DNA from: Cellulomonas timonensis
Lineage (GTDB): Bacteria > Actinomycetota > Actinomycetes > Actinomycetales > Cellulomonadaceae
Direction: 5' to 3'
NCBI RefSeq assembly: GCF_900046455.1
Contig: NZ_FCOT01000011.1
Location: 578,763 to 642,762, forward strand
Length of the DNA stretch: 64,000 bases
The notes under the pieces are model-generated. The model searched no databases. It was not told where the DNA came from and worked only from the letters and a program-made list of their open reading frames with translations. Below, one piece after another: positions 24,241 through 32,881 of this stretch. The position numbers were made by a program, and so were the translations under genes. How positions within the stretch are numbered: the first letter of the stretch is position 1; the number at the start of each line of letters is the position of its first letter.

Positions 24241-25496
24241 CCCCCGGCGCCAGCCGAGCCCGCCCCGATCCCGCCGGACGGACCCACATGTCCCACGACC
24301 ACGACGACCATGGCCACGACCACCACCACGACACGTGGCCGGACGGCTTCTGGGAGCAGCCGCGCCGTCTGGGCGAGGGGCTCGAGGGCCACGGCGCCAC
24401 GGACGACTACAACGAGGGCCGCGCCCCGGGCCTGCTCTTCGCGAACCGCAAGAACGAGGGCGGCTTCTCCGGCATCCAGACGTTCGCCAAGCTGCCCGTC
24501 GCGCTGACCCCTGAGGACCTCGTCGCCGCGAAGGTCGACGTGGCGGTGCTGGGCGTGCCGTGGGACCCGACCGCGACAGGGCGCAGCGGGACGAACCACG
24601 GGCCCCTCGCCATCCGGTCCTGCGACTACAAGGGCGGCTACGGGCGCCCGCACTTCTCGCTGGACACCCACGTCGACGCGTTCGAAGAGCTGGTCATGGC
24701 CGACTACGGCGACGCCCCCATCTCCGTCGGCAACACCGCGCGGACCTTCGAGGACATCCGCAAGTTCATCGGCACGGTCGTCGACGCGGGCGCCATCCCC
24801 ATCATCCTCGGCGGCGACCACGCCATCACCTGGCCGGCCGCCACGGCCGTCGCCGACCACTACGGCTACGGGAAGGTCGGCATCGTCCACTTCGACGCGC
24901 ACGCCGACACCGGCTCCGACATGCCGGGGTCGCTCGCCTCGCACGGCACCCCGATGCGCCACCTCATCAACTCGGGCGCGGTGCCGGGCAAGAATTTCGT
25001 GCAGGTGGGCCTGCGCGGCTACTGGCCCGAGCAGGAGACGCTCGACTGGATGGACGACCAGAAGATGCGCACGCACTTCATGGCCGAGATCGTCCGCGAC
25101 GGCTTCGACAAGGTGCTGGAGCGCGCGGTGGACGAGGCGCTCGACCAGGCCGACTACCTGTACATCTCCCTCGACATCGACGTGTGCGACCCCGCGTACG
25201 CCCCGGGGACCGGCACGCCCGAGCCCGGCGGCATCACGTCCAACGACATCCTGCGCGCCGTGCGGCGGCTCGCGGCCGAGGTGGGCATCGTCGCGATGGA
25301 CGTCGTCGAGGTGTCCCCGCCCTACGACGACCGTGGCGAGATCACCGCGCTGCTCGCGAACCGCGCCGTCCGCGAGGCCATGACCGGGATCGCGATGCAC
25401 CGCAAGGGCGTCACGGAGCCGGACTTCCTGCACCCGTACGCCATCGGGCTCGACGCGGACGGCAACCGCCGCAACCAGGTGTTCCGCCGCGCCTGA
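24237..25496 (+). CDS. Ureohydrolase B, paralog of A
   Basis: Up to 419 residues, strongly similar to ureohydrolase A over the whole core. Metal motifs GGDHAITWP, HFDAHADTG and SLDIDVCDP are intact, so neither copy is an obvious inactive subunit. The N-terminus is also His-rich (MSHDHDDHGHDHHHD) and shares WPDGFWEQPRRLGEGLEGHG and GRSGTNHGP. ATG 24237 overlaps the stop of A; ATG 24288, at the start of the His-rich segment, is an alternative and may be the true start because the first 17 residues look non-conserved. The pair may form a hetero-oligomer or serve two substrates (inference). Confidence 0.9.
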   Translation: MTPGASRARPDPAGRTHMSHDHDDHGHDHHHDTWPDGFWEQPRRLGEGLEGHGATDDYNEGRAPGLLFANRKNEGGFSGIQTFAKLPVALTPEDLVAAKVDVAVLGVPWDPTATGRSGTNHGPLAIRSCDYKGGYGRPHFSLDTHVDAFEELVMADYGDAPISVGNTARTFEDIRKFIGTVVDAGAIPIILGGDHAITWPAATAVADHYGYGKVGIVHFDAHADTGSDMPGSLASHGTPMRHLINSGAVPGKNFVQVGLRGYWPEQETLDWMDDQKMRTHFMAEIVRDGFDKVLERAVDEALDQADYLYISLDIDVCDPAYAPGTGTPEPGGITSNDILRAVRRLAAEVGIVAMDVVEVSPPYDDRGEITALLANRAVREAMTGIAMHRKGVTEPDFLHPYAIGLDADGNRRNQVFRRA

Positions 25497-25558
25497 GCCC
25501 GCACCCGCCAGAGCCTGCCCTCCGCCCGCACACCCCCCACCGAGAGAGGGACCACACC

Positions 25559-27190
25559 ATGACCCCACGAACGACCCACTGGCGCGTAGGCGCGCGCCTG
25601 CCGCTCGCGATCCTGGCCGTCGGCACGCTGCTGCTCGCCGGCTGCGCCGGCGGCGACTCGGCCGGGAGCGGGGGCGGCTCCAGCGCCGCGCCCACCGACG
25701 GCGTCCTGCGGCTCGGGGTGCTCAACGACATCGGCCAGCCGCCGGACCCGGACGTGTACTACTCCGGCAACGGCCTGGCGATCACCACGAACGTGTACGA
25801 GGGCCTGGTGCGCTATGAGGCCGGCAACCACGACGACGCGACGATCGTCCCGTCGCTCGCGGAGTCGTGGGAGGTCAACAGCGACTTCACGCAGTACACG
25901 TTCGTGCTGCGGCAGGGTGTGGCTTTCCACGACGGCACGGCCTTCGACGCGAGCGCGGTGGAGGCGTCCTTCCAGCGCCGCCTGGCCGTGGACGCCGGGC
26001 CGGCGTACATGGTGCAGGGCGTGGCGGACGTCGAGGAGCTCGACGGCCACACCGTGCGCATCACGTTGACGGAGCCGAACTCGGCGTTCCTCGACTACCT
26101 CGCCTCTCCCTATGGGCCCCGCATGATCAGCCCCACGGTGCTCACCGCGCAGGCGGGCGACGACTTCGCCCAGGCCTACCTGTCGACGGCCTCGGCCGGC
26201 ACCGGCCCTTACGTGCTGTCGAAGGCCGTGGTCGGCGAGGGCTACGAGCTCACGTACTTCGAGGACTACTGGGGCGGCCTGGACCCGGAGTTCACCACCA
26301 TCAAGCTGCCCGTGTACACGGAGATCTCCGCGATGCAGCTCGAGCTGGAGAAGGGCGACCTCCACGCGCTGCTGGCCTCCGTCCCCACAGCCTCGCGCCA
26401 GAAGTACCTGGACTCGGAGGGCCTGGAGGCGTACGCGCTGCCCTCCTTCCAGGTGGGCGTCCTGTACATGAACCCGAACCGGGAGCTGCTGGCCGAGGCG
26501 AGCTCGCGCCGCGCCCTGTTCGAGGGCGTCGACTGGAAGGCGCTGATCGCCCAGGTCACCAGCGTGGGCGCCGTCCCGGCCGAGGGCTACTACCCGAAGG
26601 GCGCGCTGCCCGCCGACGTCGACTCGCATGAGCTGGTGCACGACCCCGCAGCCCTCGAGGACTGGACGTCCTCGCTGCCGACGGGCACGCCGATCCAGAT
26701 CGGCTACAACGCGGGCGGCGCCGACGCCGAGCAGATGGCGAACATCATCGCCGCGCAGCTGCAGGCGCTCGGCATGAAGGCGACGGTCACGAGCCACCAG
26801 GCCTCCGAGGTCTTCGGTGACTTCCCCGCACACCCCGAGGACGCCCCGGACGTGCTGGTGACCCCGGGGACGTGGCCCGACTCCAACAACGCGTTCATGC
26901 ACGGGCACGTGTTCTGGGACCCGGACGGCGGCCTGAACCACCTGCAGTGCTCCGACGAGACCACGACGGCCCTGCTCCGCGAGGCCCTCACCACCGGCTC
27001 GGAGCAGACCTACCTGGCGGCCGGCAAGGCGGCCTACGACGCCGCATGCGCGCCGACCTTCGCCTGGAGCACCGACTTCATGGTCGCCCAGTCATGGCTT
27101 GAGGGCATCGAGCAGTCCCACTCGATCGCGGCTCCGGCCACGCTCGACTTCGCGACCCTCAGCGTCGCCGGGGCCACCGCCTCCGAGTGA
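25559..27190 (+). CDS. ABC transporter substrate-binding lipoprotein (SBP family 5), first importer
   Basis: 543-residue secreted lipoprotein: signal peptide with lipobox LLAGC (Cys about residue 28), a Gly/Ser linker, then the peptide/nickel-type binding fold (VPSLAESWEVNSDFTQYTF, LRQGVAFHDGTAFDAS). ATG 25559 is preceded by GAGAGAGG. It follows the ureohydrolase pair by 62 bases. Family members bind peptides, nickel complexes or small cations; location suggests a guanidino compound or a peptide carrying one (inference). A 14-bp stem-loop follows the gene. Confidence 0.92.
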   Translation: MTPRTTHWRVGARLPLAILAVGTLLLAGCAGGDSAGSGGGSSAAPTDGVLRLGVLNDIGQPPDPDVYYSGNGLAITTNVYEGLVRYEAGNHDDATIVPSLAESWEVNSDFTQYTFVLRQGVAFHDGTAFDASAVEASFQRRLAVDAGPAYMVQGVADVEELDGHTVRITLTEPNSAFLDYLASPYGPRMISPTVLTAQAGDDFAQAYLSTASAGTGPYVLSKAVVGEGYELTYFEDYWGGLDPEFTTIKLPVYTEISAMQLELEKGDLHALLASVPTASRQKYLDSEGLEAYALPSFQVGVLYMNPNRELLAEASSRRALFEGVDWKALIAQVTSVGAVPAEGYYPKGALPADVDSHELVHDPAALEDWTSSLPTGTPIQIGYNAGGADAEQMANIIAAQLQALGMKATVTSHQASEVFGDFPAHPEDAPDVLVTPGTWPDSNNAFMHGHVFWDPDGGLNHLQCSDETTTALLREALTTGSEQTYLAAGKAAYDAACAPTFAWSTDFMVAQSWLEGIEQSHSIAAPATLDFATLSVAGATASE

Positions 27191-27195
27191 CCCGG

Positions 27196-27248
27196 CCGCC
27201 TCACCGCACGAGCCCGCCTCACCAGGCCTGCTCAGTGCGGTGAGGCGG
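27196..27248 (+). terminator. Intercistronic stem-loop after the binding-protein gene
   Basis: Perfect 14-bp inverted repeat CCGCCTCACCGCAC (27196-27209) and its complement (27235-27248) with a 25-base loop, no T tract. Such stems after binding-protein genes often set partial termination or protect the upstream mRNA. Confidence 0.6.
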
Positions 27249-27354
27249 CGGGCGCCGCGACCGGCCTCCGCCTCGCACGCGCCCCACCATCCCGCCATCC
27301 CGCCCCGGAGCGCCCGGGCGCGGCTCGGCGACCCCCCAGGACGAAGGAACCCCG

Positions 27355-28710
27355 ATGACCTCGGTCGAAACCGCCGTGCACACCCGGCTGCGCGACCTCC
27401 CCGCCACCTTCTGGTGGCTGTGGACCGCTCAACTGGTGGTGTGGATCGGCCGCTTCGTGGTCCCGTACATGACGATCTTCCTCACCTCGTCGATCGGCAT
27501 GTCAGCGGCGGGGGCCGGATCGGTCGTCGCCGCGTATGGGCTCGGCGTGGTGGTGTCCTCCCTCGCCGGCGGCGTGCTCGCTGACCGGATCGGCCGCCGC
27601 AAGGTGCTGCTGGGCAGCGAGCTGCTCAGCGTGCTCGTGCTCGTGGCCATCCCGTTGGCCGACGGCCCGGTGCTCATCGCCGTGCTGCTGACGGTGTACG
27701 GGCTCTTCAATGGCGCCGCCGGCCCCGTCATCCACACGATGGTGGGCGACCTGGTGGAGCCGCGGCACCGCCGGGCCGCGTTCAACTACAACTACTGGGC
27801 CGTGAACCTCGGTTACGCGATCGGCCCGCTGGCGGCGGGGTTCATGGCCGAGCACTCCTTCTCGCTGCTGTTCTGGTGCCAGGCCGCGCTCGTGCTCGTC
27901 TCCACGGCGGTGATCGCCGTGAAGGTGCCGGAGACGCGGCTGCCCGTGCCCGACATCGCGGAGCCCGTGGGCCCGTCGGGCGCCGCGGACCCGTCCGCCC
28001 TGGTGGTCACGGCGGCGCCGGCGACGGCTCGGGGCGCCCAGCGCTCGTCGGGGCGCGGGGGAGGGTTGCTCTCCGTGCTCGGGGACCGCGTCTTCATGAC
28101 CTTCGCGGCCGTGATGTTCGTGTACTCCGTGGTCTACGTGCAGTCCACGACCACACTGCCCCTGGTCATGGCCCAGCAAGGGCACCCGCCAAGCCACTTC
28201 GGACTGCTGCTGACCCTCAACGGGGTGCTCCTGTGCGTGCTGCAGCTCCCGACGGCGCGGCTGCTCACGCGCTGGTCGCGGGACATCGTCATCGTCGTGG
28301 CCATCGCCCTCACAGCCGTGGGGGTGGGCCTGCAGGCCGCCGCCATGTCGCTCGCGATGTACTTCGTGGCTGTCGCGATCTGGACGCTCGGGGAGATGGG
28401 GTCGCATCCCCAGGCGACCTCGATCACCGCGGACCTGGCCGACGCGGAACGGCGCGGCCGCTACCAGGGCGTGTACGGCGTGACCCACTCCCTCGCCATG
28501 GCCGTCGGCCCGGTGCTGGGCGGCTTGGTCCTCGACCACCACGGCTCACAGGTGCTGTGGCTCGGCGCGGCGGCGCTGGCCGTCGTCGTGTCGGTGCTGA
28601 TGGCGACGACCTCGCGCTCCCGGCAACGGCGGGTGGCGGCGGTCCTCGCCGCGGACGCGAAGGCGCGCGCGACCCGGCTGGCCCGGGCGACGGCGCTGGC
28701 GCGCACGTGA
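27355..28710 (+). CDS. MFS transporter within the ureohydrolase island
   Basis: 451 residues, 12 predicted helices. Motif A is GGVLADRIGRRKVLLGS between helices 2 and 3; helix 1 contains LWTAQLVVWIGRFVVPYM, and a cytoplasmic linker (about residues 200-235) separates the two halves. ATG 27355 has AAGGA upstream. It lies between the binding protein and ATPase of the first importer, so it probably acts on the same compound, for example exporting a product or excess substrate. Direction of transport cannot be read from sequence. Confidence 0.9.
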   Translation: MTSVETAVHTRLRDLPATFWWLWTAQLVVWIGRFVVPYMTIFLTSSIGMSAAGAGSVVAAYGLGVVVSSLAGGVLADRIGRRKVLLGSELLSVLVLVAIPLADGPVLIAVLLTVYGLFNGAAGPVIHTMVGDLVEPRHRRAAFNYNYWAVNLGYAIGPLAAGFMAEHSFSLLFWCQAALVLVSTAVIAVKVPETRLPVPDIAEPVGPSGAADPSALVVTAAPATARGAQRSSGRGGGLLSVLGDRVFMTFAAVMFVYSVVYVQSTTTLPLVMAQQGHPPSHFGLLLTLNGVLLCVLQLPTARLLTRWSRDIVIVVAIALTAVGVGLQAAAMSLAMYFVAVAIWTLGEMGSHPQATSITADLADAERRGRYQGVYGVTHSLAMAVGPVLGGLVLDHHGSQVLWLGAAALAVVVSVLMATTSRSRQRRVAAVLAADAKARATRLARATALART

Positions 28711-28816
28711 CGACATCCGCCGGACATCTCATCGAGACGCGCCGGAGACACCGCTGGGCGAGTCTCTCCGCAGGTCGCCGCCCCCGCCCGCATCCGCAAC
28801 GAAGGAGCCGGTCACC

Positions 28817-30895
28817 ATGGACGTAGTCGCACCGCCGCTCACCGAGGCACGTCACGGGGCGCTCACCGAGGCGCCTGCCGAGGCGCTCGCCGCCGCGCCC
28901 ACGGCCGGCTCCGCCGACGTCGCGCCCACGGCCGGCTCCGCCGACGTCGTGGCCCGGCTGCGCGGGCTCGACGTCAGCCTCGAGCGCAACGGCGTCCGCT
29001 CGCAGATCCTGCACGGCGTGGACCTGGAGATCGGGCGCGGGGAGATCGTCGGGATCGTCGGCGAGTCCGGCTCCGGCAAGAGCGTGATGAGCATGGCCAT
29101 GCTCGGATTGCTGCCCCCGTCGTCGCGCCCCCGCATCGACGGCTCCCTCGAGGTGGCCGGCCTGGACCTGCGCACCGCGTCGGCCCAGCAGCTGCGGGAG
29201 GCGCGGCGCCGGCGGCTGGGCGTGGTGTTCCAGGACCCGATGACGTCGCTGAACCCCACGATGCACGTGGGCACGCAGGTCGCGGAGAAAGCAGGCTCGG
29301 CGCAGGAGGCCATCCGGCTGATGCGCGCCGTCGGCATCCCGCAGCCCGAGCGCCGCTACCGGTCCTACCCGCATGAGCTGTCCGGCGGCCTGCGCCAGCG
29401 GGTCATGATCGCGATGGCCATCGCGGGGGACCCGGAGCTGGTGGTCGCGGACGAGCCGACGACGGCCCTGGACGTCACCGTGCAGGCGCAGGTGCTCACC
29501 CTGCTGGCCGGCATGCGCGACCAGTTGGGCTGCTCGATCGTGCTCATCACCCACGACCTGGGCGTGGCGGCGCAGATCGCCGACCGGATCGCGGTGATGT
29601 ACCGGGGCCGGATCGTCGAGACGGGCACCACGCGGCAGGTGCTCGAGTCGCCGCGCCACCCTTACACGCGGGGCCTGCTGGGCTCGCGCTTGTCGCTGGA
29701 CTCGGACCGCAGCCGCCCGCTGTGGGCGCTGCCCGCTGAGACGCCCGGCGCCGTCCTGACCGGCTGCCCGTTCGCGTCCCGCTGCCGCGACGTCGTGGAC
29801 GCCTGCCACACGGACGTGCCGGCCCTGCGCGCGGCCTCGGCGCCCGACGACGCCGAAGGCCCGCACCTGGCGGCGTGCCTGCGCCAGGCCGAGCTGGAGG
29901 CCGTGGAGTCGGCGCACGACCGGCTGCCGCCACTGCCGCCGCTGCCGGCCGCGCAGCGCGGCGCCCCGCTGGTGCAGGCGGCGGACCTGGAGTGCGCGTT
30001 CCAGGTGCGCGACGAGCGCGGGCGCAAGGCCAGGCTGTCCGCGCTGCGCGGCGTCACGCTCGACCTGCAGCCAGGGGAGTCGGTGGCGATCGTGGGGGAG
30101 TCCGGCTCGGGCAAGTCGACACTGCTGCGGGTGGCCGGCCAGCTGGAGAAGCGGTACACCGGCGCGTTGCGCGGGCCGCAGGGCGCCGACGTGCAGATGG
30201 TCTTCCAGGACGCCGGCTCGTCGCTCACGCCGTGGCTGACCATCCGCGAGGTGCTGCACGAACGCCTGCCGCGGCGCACGCCGACGGCGGCCAAGGAGGA
30301 GCAGGCGCTCGCGATCCTGGACCGGGTGGGCCTGCCCGCCACGGTGCTGGACGCCCTGCCCGGGGAGCTGTCCGGCGGCCAGCGCCAACGCGTGGCCCTC
30401 GCCCGGGCGACGATCGTGCCGCCCAAGGTGCTGCTGTGCGACGAGCCGACCAGCGCGCTCGACGTGTCGGTCGCCGCGAACGTGCTCAACCTCATCAACC
30501 AGCTGCGGCGCGACCTGGGCATCGCCGTCATGTTCGTCACCCACGACCTGGCCGTGGCACGGATCATCGGCGACCGCATCGCCGTGATGTACCTGGGCCG
30601 GATCGTCGAGGTCGGGCGGGCCGAGGACGTGATCGCCACGCCCCGGCACCCGTACACCCGCAACCTCGTGGCGGCGGTGCCGCAGCCCGGCCGCACCGTG
30701 CTGCCGCTGGCCGGGGAGCCCGCGAGCGCGCTCGACCCGCCCACCGGCTGCGCCTTCCACCCGCGCTGCCCGGTGGCGCTGCCGGAGTGCGCGAGCACCG
30801 TCGTCGGCGTCCAGCTGGCGGCGGTGGGGGACCGTCCCACGAACGACGTCACGCTGCGCCACGAGGTGGCGTGCGTGCGCAGGGGGGAGTTCTGA
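28817..30895 (+). CDS. Fused two-domain ABC ATPase (DppD-DppF type), first importer
   Basis: 692 residues containing two complete nucleotide-binding domains. Domain 1: Walker A GESGSGKS, signature LSGGLRQR, Walker B VVADEPTTALD, then a peptide-importer tail with Cys (CPFASRCRDVVDAC). Domain 2: Walker A GESGSGKST, signature LSGGQRQR, Walker B LLCDEPTSALD, tail CAFHPRCP. The Cys-rich tails are typical of Opp/Dpp ATPases. ATG 28817 has AAGGAG upstream. An in-frame nine-residue duplication lies near the N-terminus. Stop overlaps the permease start (TGATG). Confidence 0.95.
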   Translation: MDVVAPPLTEARHGALTEAPAEALAAAPTAGSADVAPTAGSADVVARLRGLDVSLERNGVRSQILHGVDLEIGRGEIVGIVGESGSGKSVMSMAMLGLLPPSSRPRIDGSLEVAGLDLRTASAQQLREARRRRLGVVFQDPMTSLNPTMHVGTQVAEKAGSAQEAIRLMRAVGIPQPERRYRSYPHELSGGLRQRVMIAMAIAGDPELVVADEPTTALDVTVQAQVLTLLAGMRDQLGCSIVLITHDLGVAAQIADRIAVMYRGRIVETGTTRQVLESPRHPYTRGLLGSRLSLDSDRSRPLWALPAETPGAVLTGCPFASRCRDVVDACHTDVPALRAASAPDDAEGPHLAACLRQAELEAVESAHDRLPPLPPLPAAQRGAPLVQAADLECAFQVRDERGRKARLSALRGVTLDLQPGESVAIVGESGSGKSTLLRVAGQLEKRYTGALRGPQGADVQMVFQDAGSSLTPWLTIREVLHERLPRRTPTAAKEEQALAILDRVGLPATVLDALPGELSGGQRQRVALARATIVPPKVLLCDEPTSALDVSVAANVLNLINQLRRDLGIAVMFVTHDLAVARIIGDRIAVMYLGRIVEVGRAEDVIATPRHPYTRNLVAAVPQPGRTVLPLAGEPASALDPPTGCAFHPRCPVALPECASTVVGVQLAAVGDRPTNDVTLRHEVACVRRGEF
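28895..28948 (+). repeat. Perfect 27-bp tandem duplication inside the ATPase gene
   Basis: Two adjacent identical 27-base copies (28895-28921, 28922-28948) encode APTAGSADV twice, in the linker before the first ATPase domain. Confidence 0.95.
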
Positions 30896-31869
30896 TGGCC
30901 GACGTCCTGGTCCCGGCGGGCCCGCCGCCCGCGCCCACGGGCGGTGGCCCAGCGCCCGCCCTGTCGCCGGCCCGGTCACCCGGCCTGTCACCCGGCCTGT
31001 CACCCGGCCCGGCGCCCCGCTGGCGGCTCACCCGCCGCCAGGGTGGCTCGGGGGCCGATTCGAAGGCCCGCCGCATCGGCGACTGGGCCCTCATCGGCCT
31101 GCTGGTGCTCGTCACCGTGATCGCGGTCCTCGCGCCGGCGCTCGCCCCGCACGACCCGGTGCAGCCCATCGCGGTTCCGAAGCTGCCGCCGTTCACCGAC
31201 CTCGACCACATCCTGGGCTCCGACCAGATTGGCCGGGACACGCTCTCGCGGGTGCTGGTGGGGCTGCGCACCTCCTGGCTCCTGGCGCTGGTGGTCACGG
31301 CGGTGGGGCTGCTCGTCGGCACGATCGTCGGGCTGGTCGCGGGCATGTTCGGCGGGTGGGTGGACGCGCTGCTGATGCGCACCACCGAGGTCTTCCTGGC
31401 CCTGCCGTCGATGCTGGTGGCGGTGGCCGTGGCCGCCGCGCTCGGCCCCGGCCTGTTCAACACCTTCCTCGCCGTGATCGTCGTCTGGTGGCCGTACTAC
31501 GCCCGGATCATCCGCGGCGAGGTGCGCGGCATCATGGCCCGGCCCCACGTCGAGGCCGCGCGGATGGCGGGTGTCGGCCGCATGCGGGTCATGTGGCGCC
31601 ACGTGCTGCCCGGCGTGGTCCCGACGGCCGTCATCACCGCGAGCCTCGACATCGGCAACGTCGTCATGGTGCTCGCGTCGCTGTCATTCCTCGGCATGGG
31701 CCAGCCCGCCCCGGCGCCCGAGCTCGGGTCTGACACCTCGCGCGGCCTGGTGGAGATCCTCGACGCCTGGTGGATCCCGCTGGTCCCCGGGCTCGTCGTG
31801 ATGCTGCTCAGCCTCCTGTCCAACCTCGCCGGCGACGCAGTGCGCAACCGGCTCGCCCACCGGAGGTGA
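30895..31869 (+). CDS. ABC permease, DppC type, first importer
   Basis: 324 residues. A Pro/Ser-rich N-terminus with repeated SPGL units precedes about six membrane helices. DppC landmarks: LAPHDPVQP, LGSDQIGRDTLSRVLVGLRT, and the ATPase-contact loop VEAARMAGVGRMRVMWRHVLP. ATG 30895 overlaps the ATPase stop. Pairs with the next gene. Confidence 0.93.
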   Translation: MADVLVPAGPPPAPTGGGPAPALSPARSPGLSPGLSPGPAPRWRLTRRQGGSGADSKARRIGDWALIGLLVLVTVIAVLAPALAPHDPVQPIAVPKLPPFTDLDHILGSDQIGRDTLSRVLVGLRTSWLLALVVTAVGLLVGTIVGLVAGMFGGWVDALLMRTTEVFLALPSMLVAVAVAAALGPGLFNTFLAVIVVWWPYYARIIRGEVRGIMARPHVEAARMAGVGRMRVMWRHVLPGVVPTAVITASLDIGNVVMVLASLSFLGMGQPAPAPELGSDTSRGLVEILDAWWIPLVPGLVVMLLSLLSNLAGDAVRNRLAHRR

Positions 31870-31874
31870 CTGCC

Positions 31875-32870
31875 ATGCCCCATCTGCGCTTCATCGGCGT
31901 CCGACTGGCCTCGCTGCTCGGCCTGCTCCTGGTCCTGTCCTTCGTCCTGTTCCTGCTGCAGGAGGTGTCCGGCGCCGATCCCGTCGCGGCGACCATCGGC
32001 GCCAACGCCTCCCCGGAGGCCGTGGCGGCGGCGCGCGCCCGCCTGGGCCTCGACGATCCGGCGCCCGCCCGGTACCTCGCGTTCCTCACCGGCATCGCCA
32101 CCGGGGACCTGGGGACGTCGTTCCGCACGCGCCGCCCGGTGATGCAGGACATCACGGCGTACCTGCCCGCCACCCTGGAGCTCGTCCTCGTCGCGTTCGC
32201 GGTGGCGCTGCTGCTCGGCCTCGCGTTCGCCGTGTCCAGCATGCTGCGCTGGCCGCTGTCGGGCCCGTTCCGTGGCCTGCTGTTCCTCGGCTCCACGGCG
32301 CCGACCTTCATGCTCGGCATCGTCGGCCTCATCGTCTTCTACAAGCTGTTGGGCTGGCTGCCAGCGTCAGGGCGCGGGGGCGTCGAGGGCGGGCCCACGG
32401 GGCTGAGCATCCTCGACAGCCTGTTGGCGGGGGACCTGCCCGCCGCGGGCAACGCGTGGGCGCACATCGCCCTCCCCGCGCTGGCGCTCGCCGTGGGGCC
32501 GGCGCTGGCAATCGGACGGGTGCTGAGGTCGAGCCTCACCGACACGCTGCGCTCGGACCACGTGCGCACCGCGACGGCCAAGGGCCTCAGCGAGCTGCAG
32601 GTGCTGCGCAAGCACGTGCTGCGCAACTCGCTCAACGCGACGCTCTCGATGAGCGCGCTGCAGCTCGGCTTCATGTTCGGAGGCGTGCTGCTCATCGAGG
32701 GGGTCTTCACGTGGGGCGGCCTGGGCTCGTACCTTCTGGCGAGCCTGCCGGTGTCCGATTTCCCGGCCATCGCGGGCGTCACCTTCGTGCTGGGCGGCCT
32801 GTACGTCGTCGTCAACGCGGTGGCCGACGTCTTGCAGTCGGCCGCCGACCCGCGCATCTCCGTCTCCTGA
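31875..32870 (+). CDS. ABC permease, DppB type, first importer
   Basis: 331 residues, six helices. The N-terminal helix (RLASLLGLLLVLSFVLFLLQ) and extracellular domain (ARLGLDDPAPARYLAFLTGI) are DppB-like; the contact loop reads HVRTATAKGLSELQVLRKHV. ATG 31875 with GGAGG upstream, five bases after the previous stop. Completes the first importer: one binding protein, two permeases and a fused ATPase. Confidence 0.93.
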   Translation: MPHLRFIGVRLASLLGLLLVLSFVLFLLQEVSGADPVAATIGANASPEAVAAARARLGLDDPAPARYLAFLTGIATGDLGTSFRTRRPVMQDITAYLPATLELVLVAFAVALLLGLAFAVSSMLRWPLSGPFRGLLFLGSTAPTFMLGIVGLIVFYKLLGWLPASGRGGVEGGPTGLSILDSLLAGDLPAAGNAWAHIALPALALAVGPALAIGRVLRSSLTDTLRSDHVRTATAKGLSELQVLRKHVLRNSLNATLSMSALQLGFMFGGVLLIEGVFTWGGLGSYLLASLPVSDFPAIAGVTFVLGGLYVVVNAVADVLQSAADPRISVS

Positions 32871-32881
32871 GGGGCCGTCTC

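Noticed and set aside
24560..25558. Possible long N-terminal extension of the first binding protein
   Set aside because: The open frame continues upstream, but that part overlaps ureohydrolase B in another frame and is Arg/His-rich nonsense. The true start at 25559 has a ribosome site and is followed by a signal peptide with lipobox.
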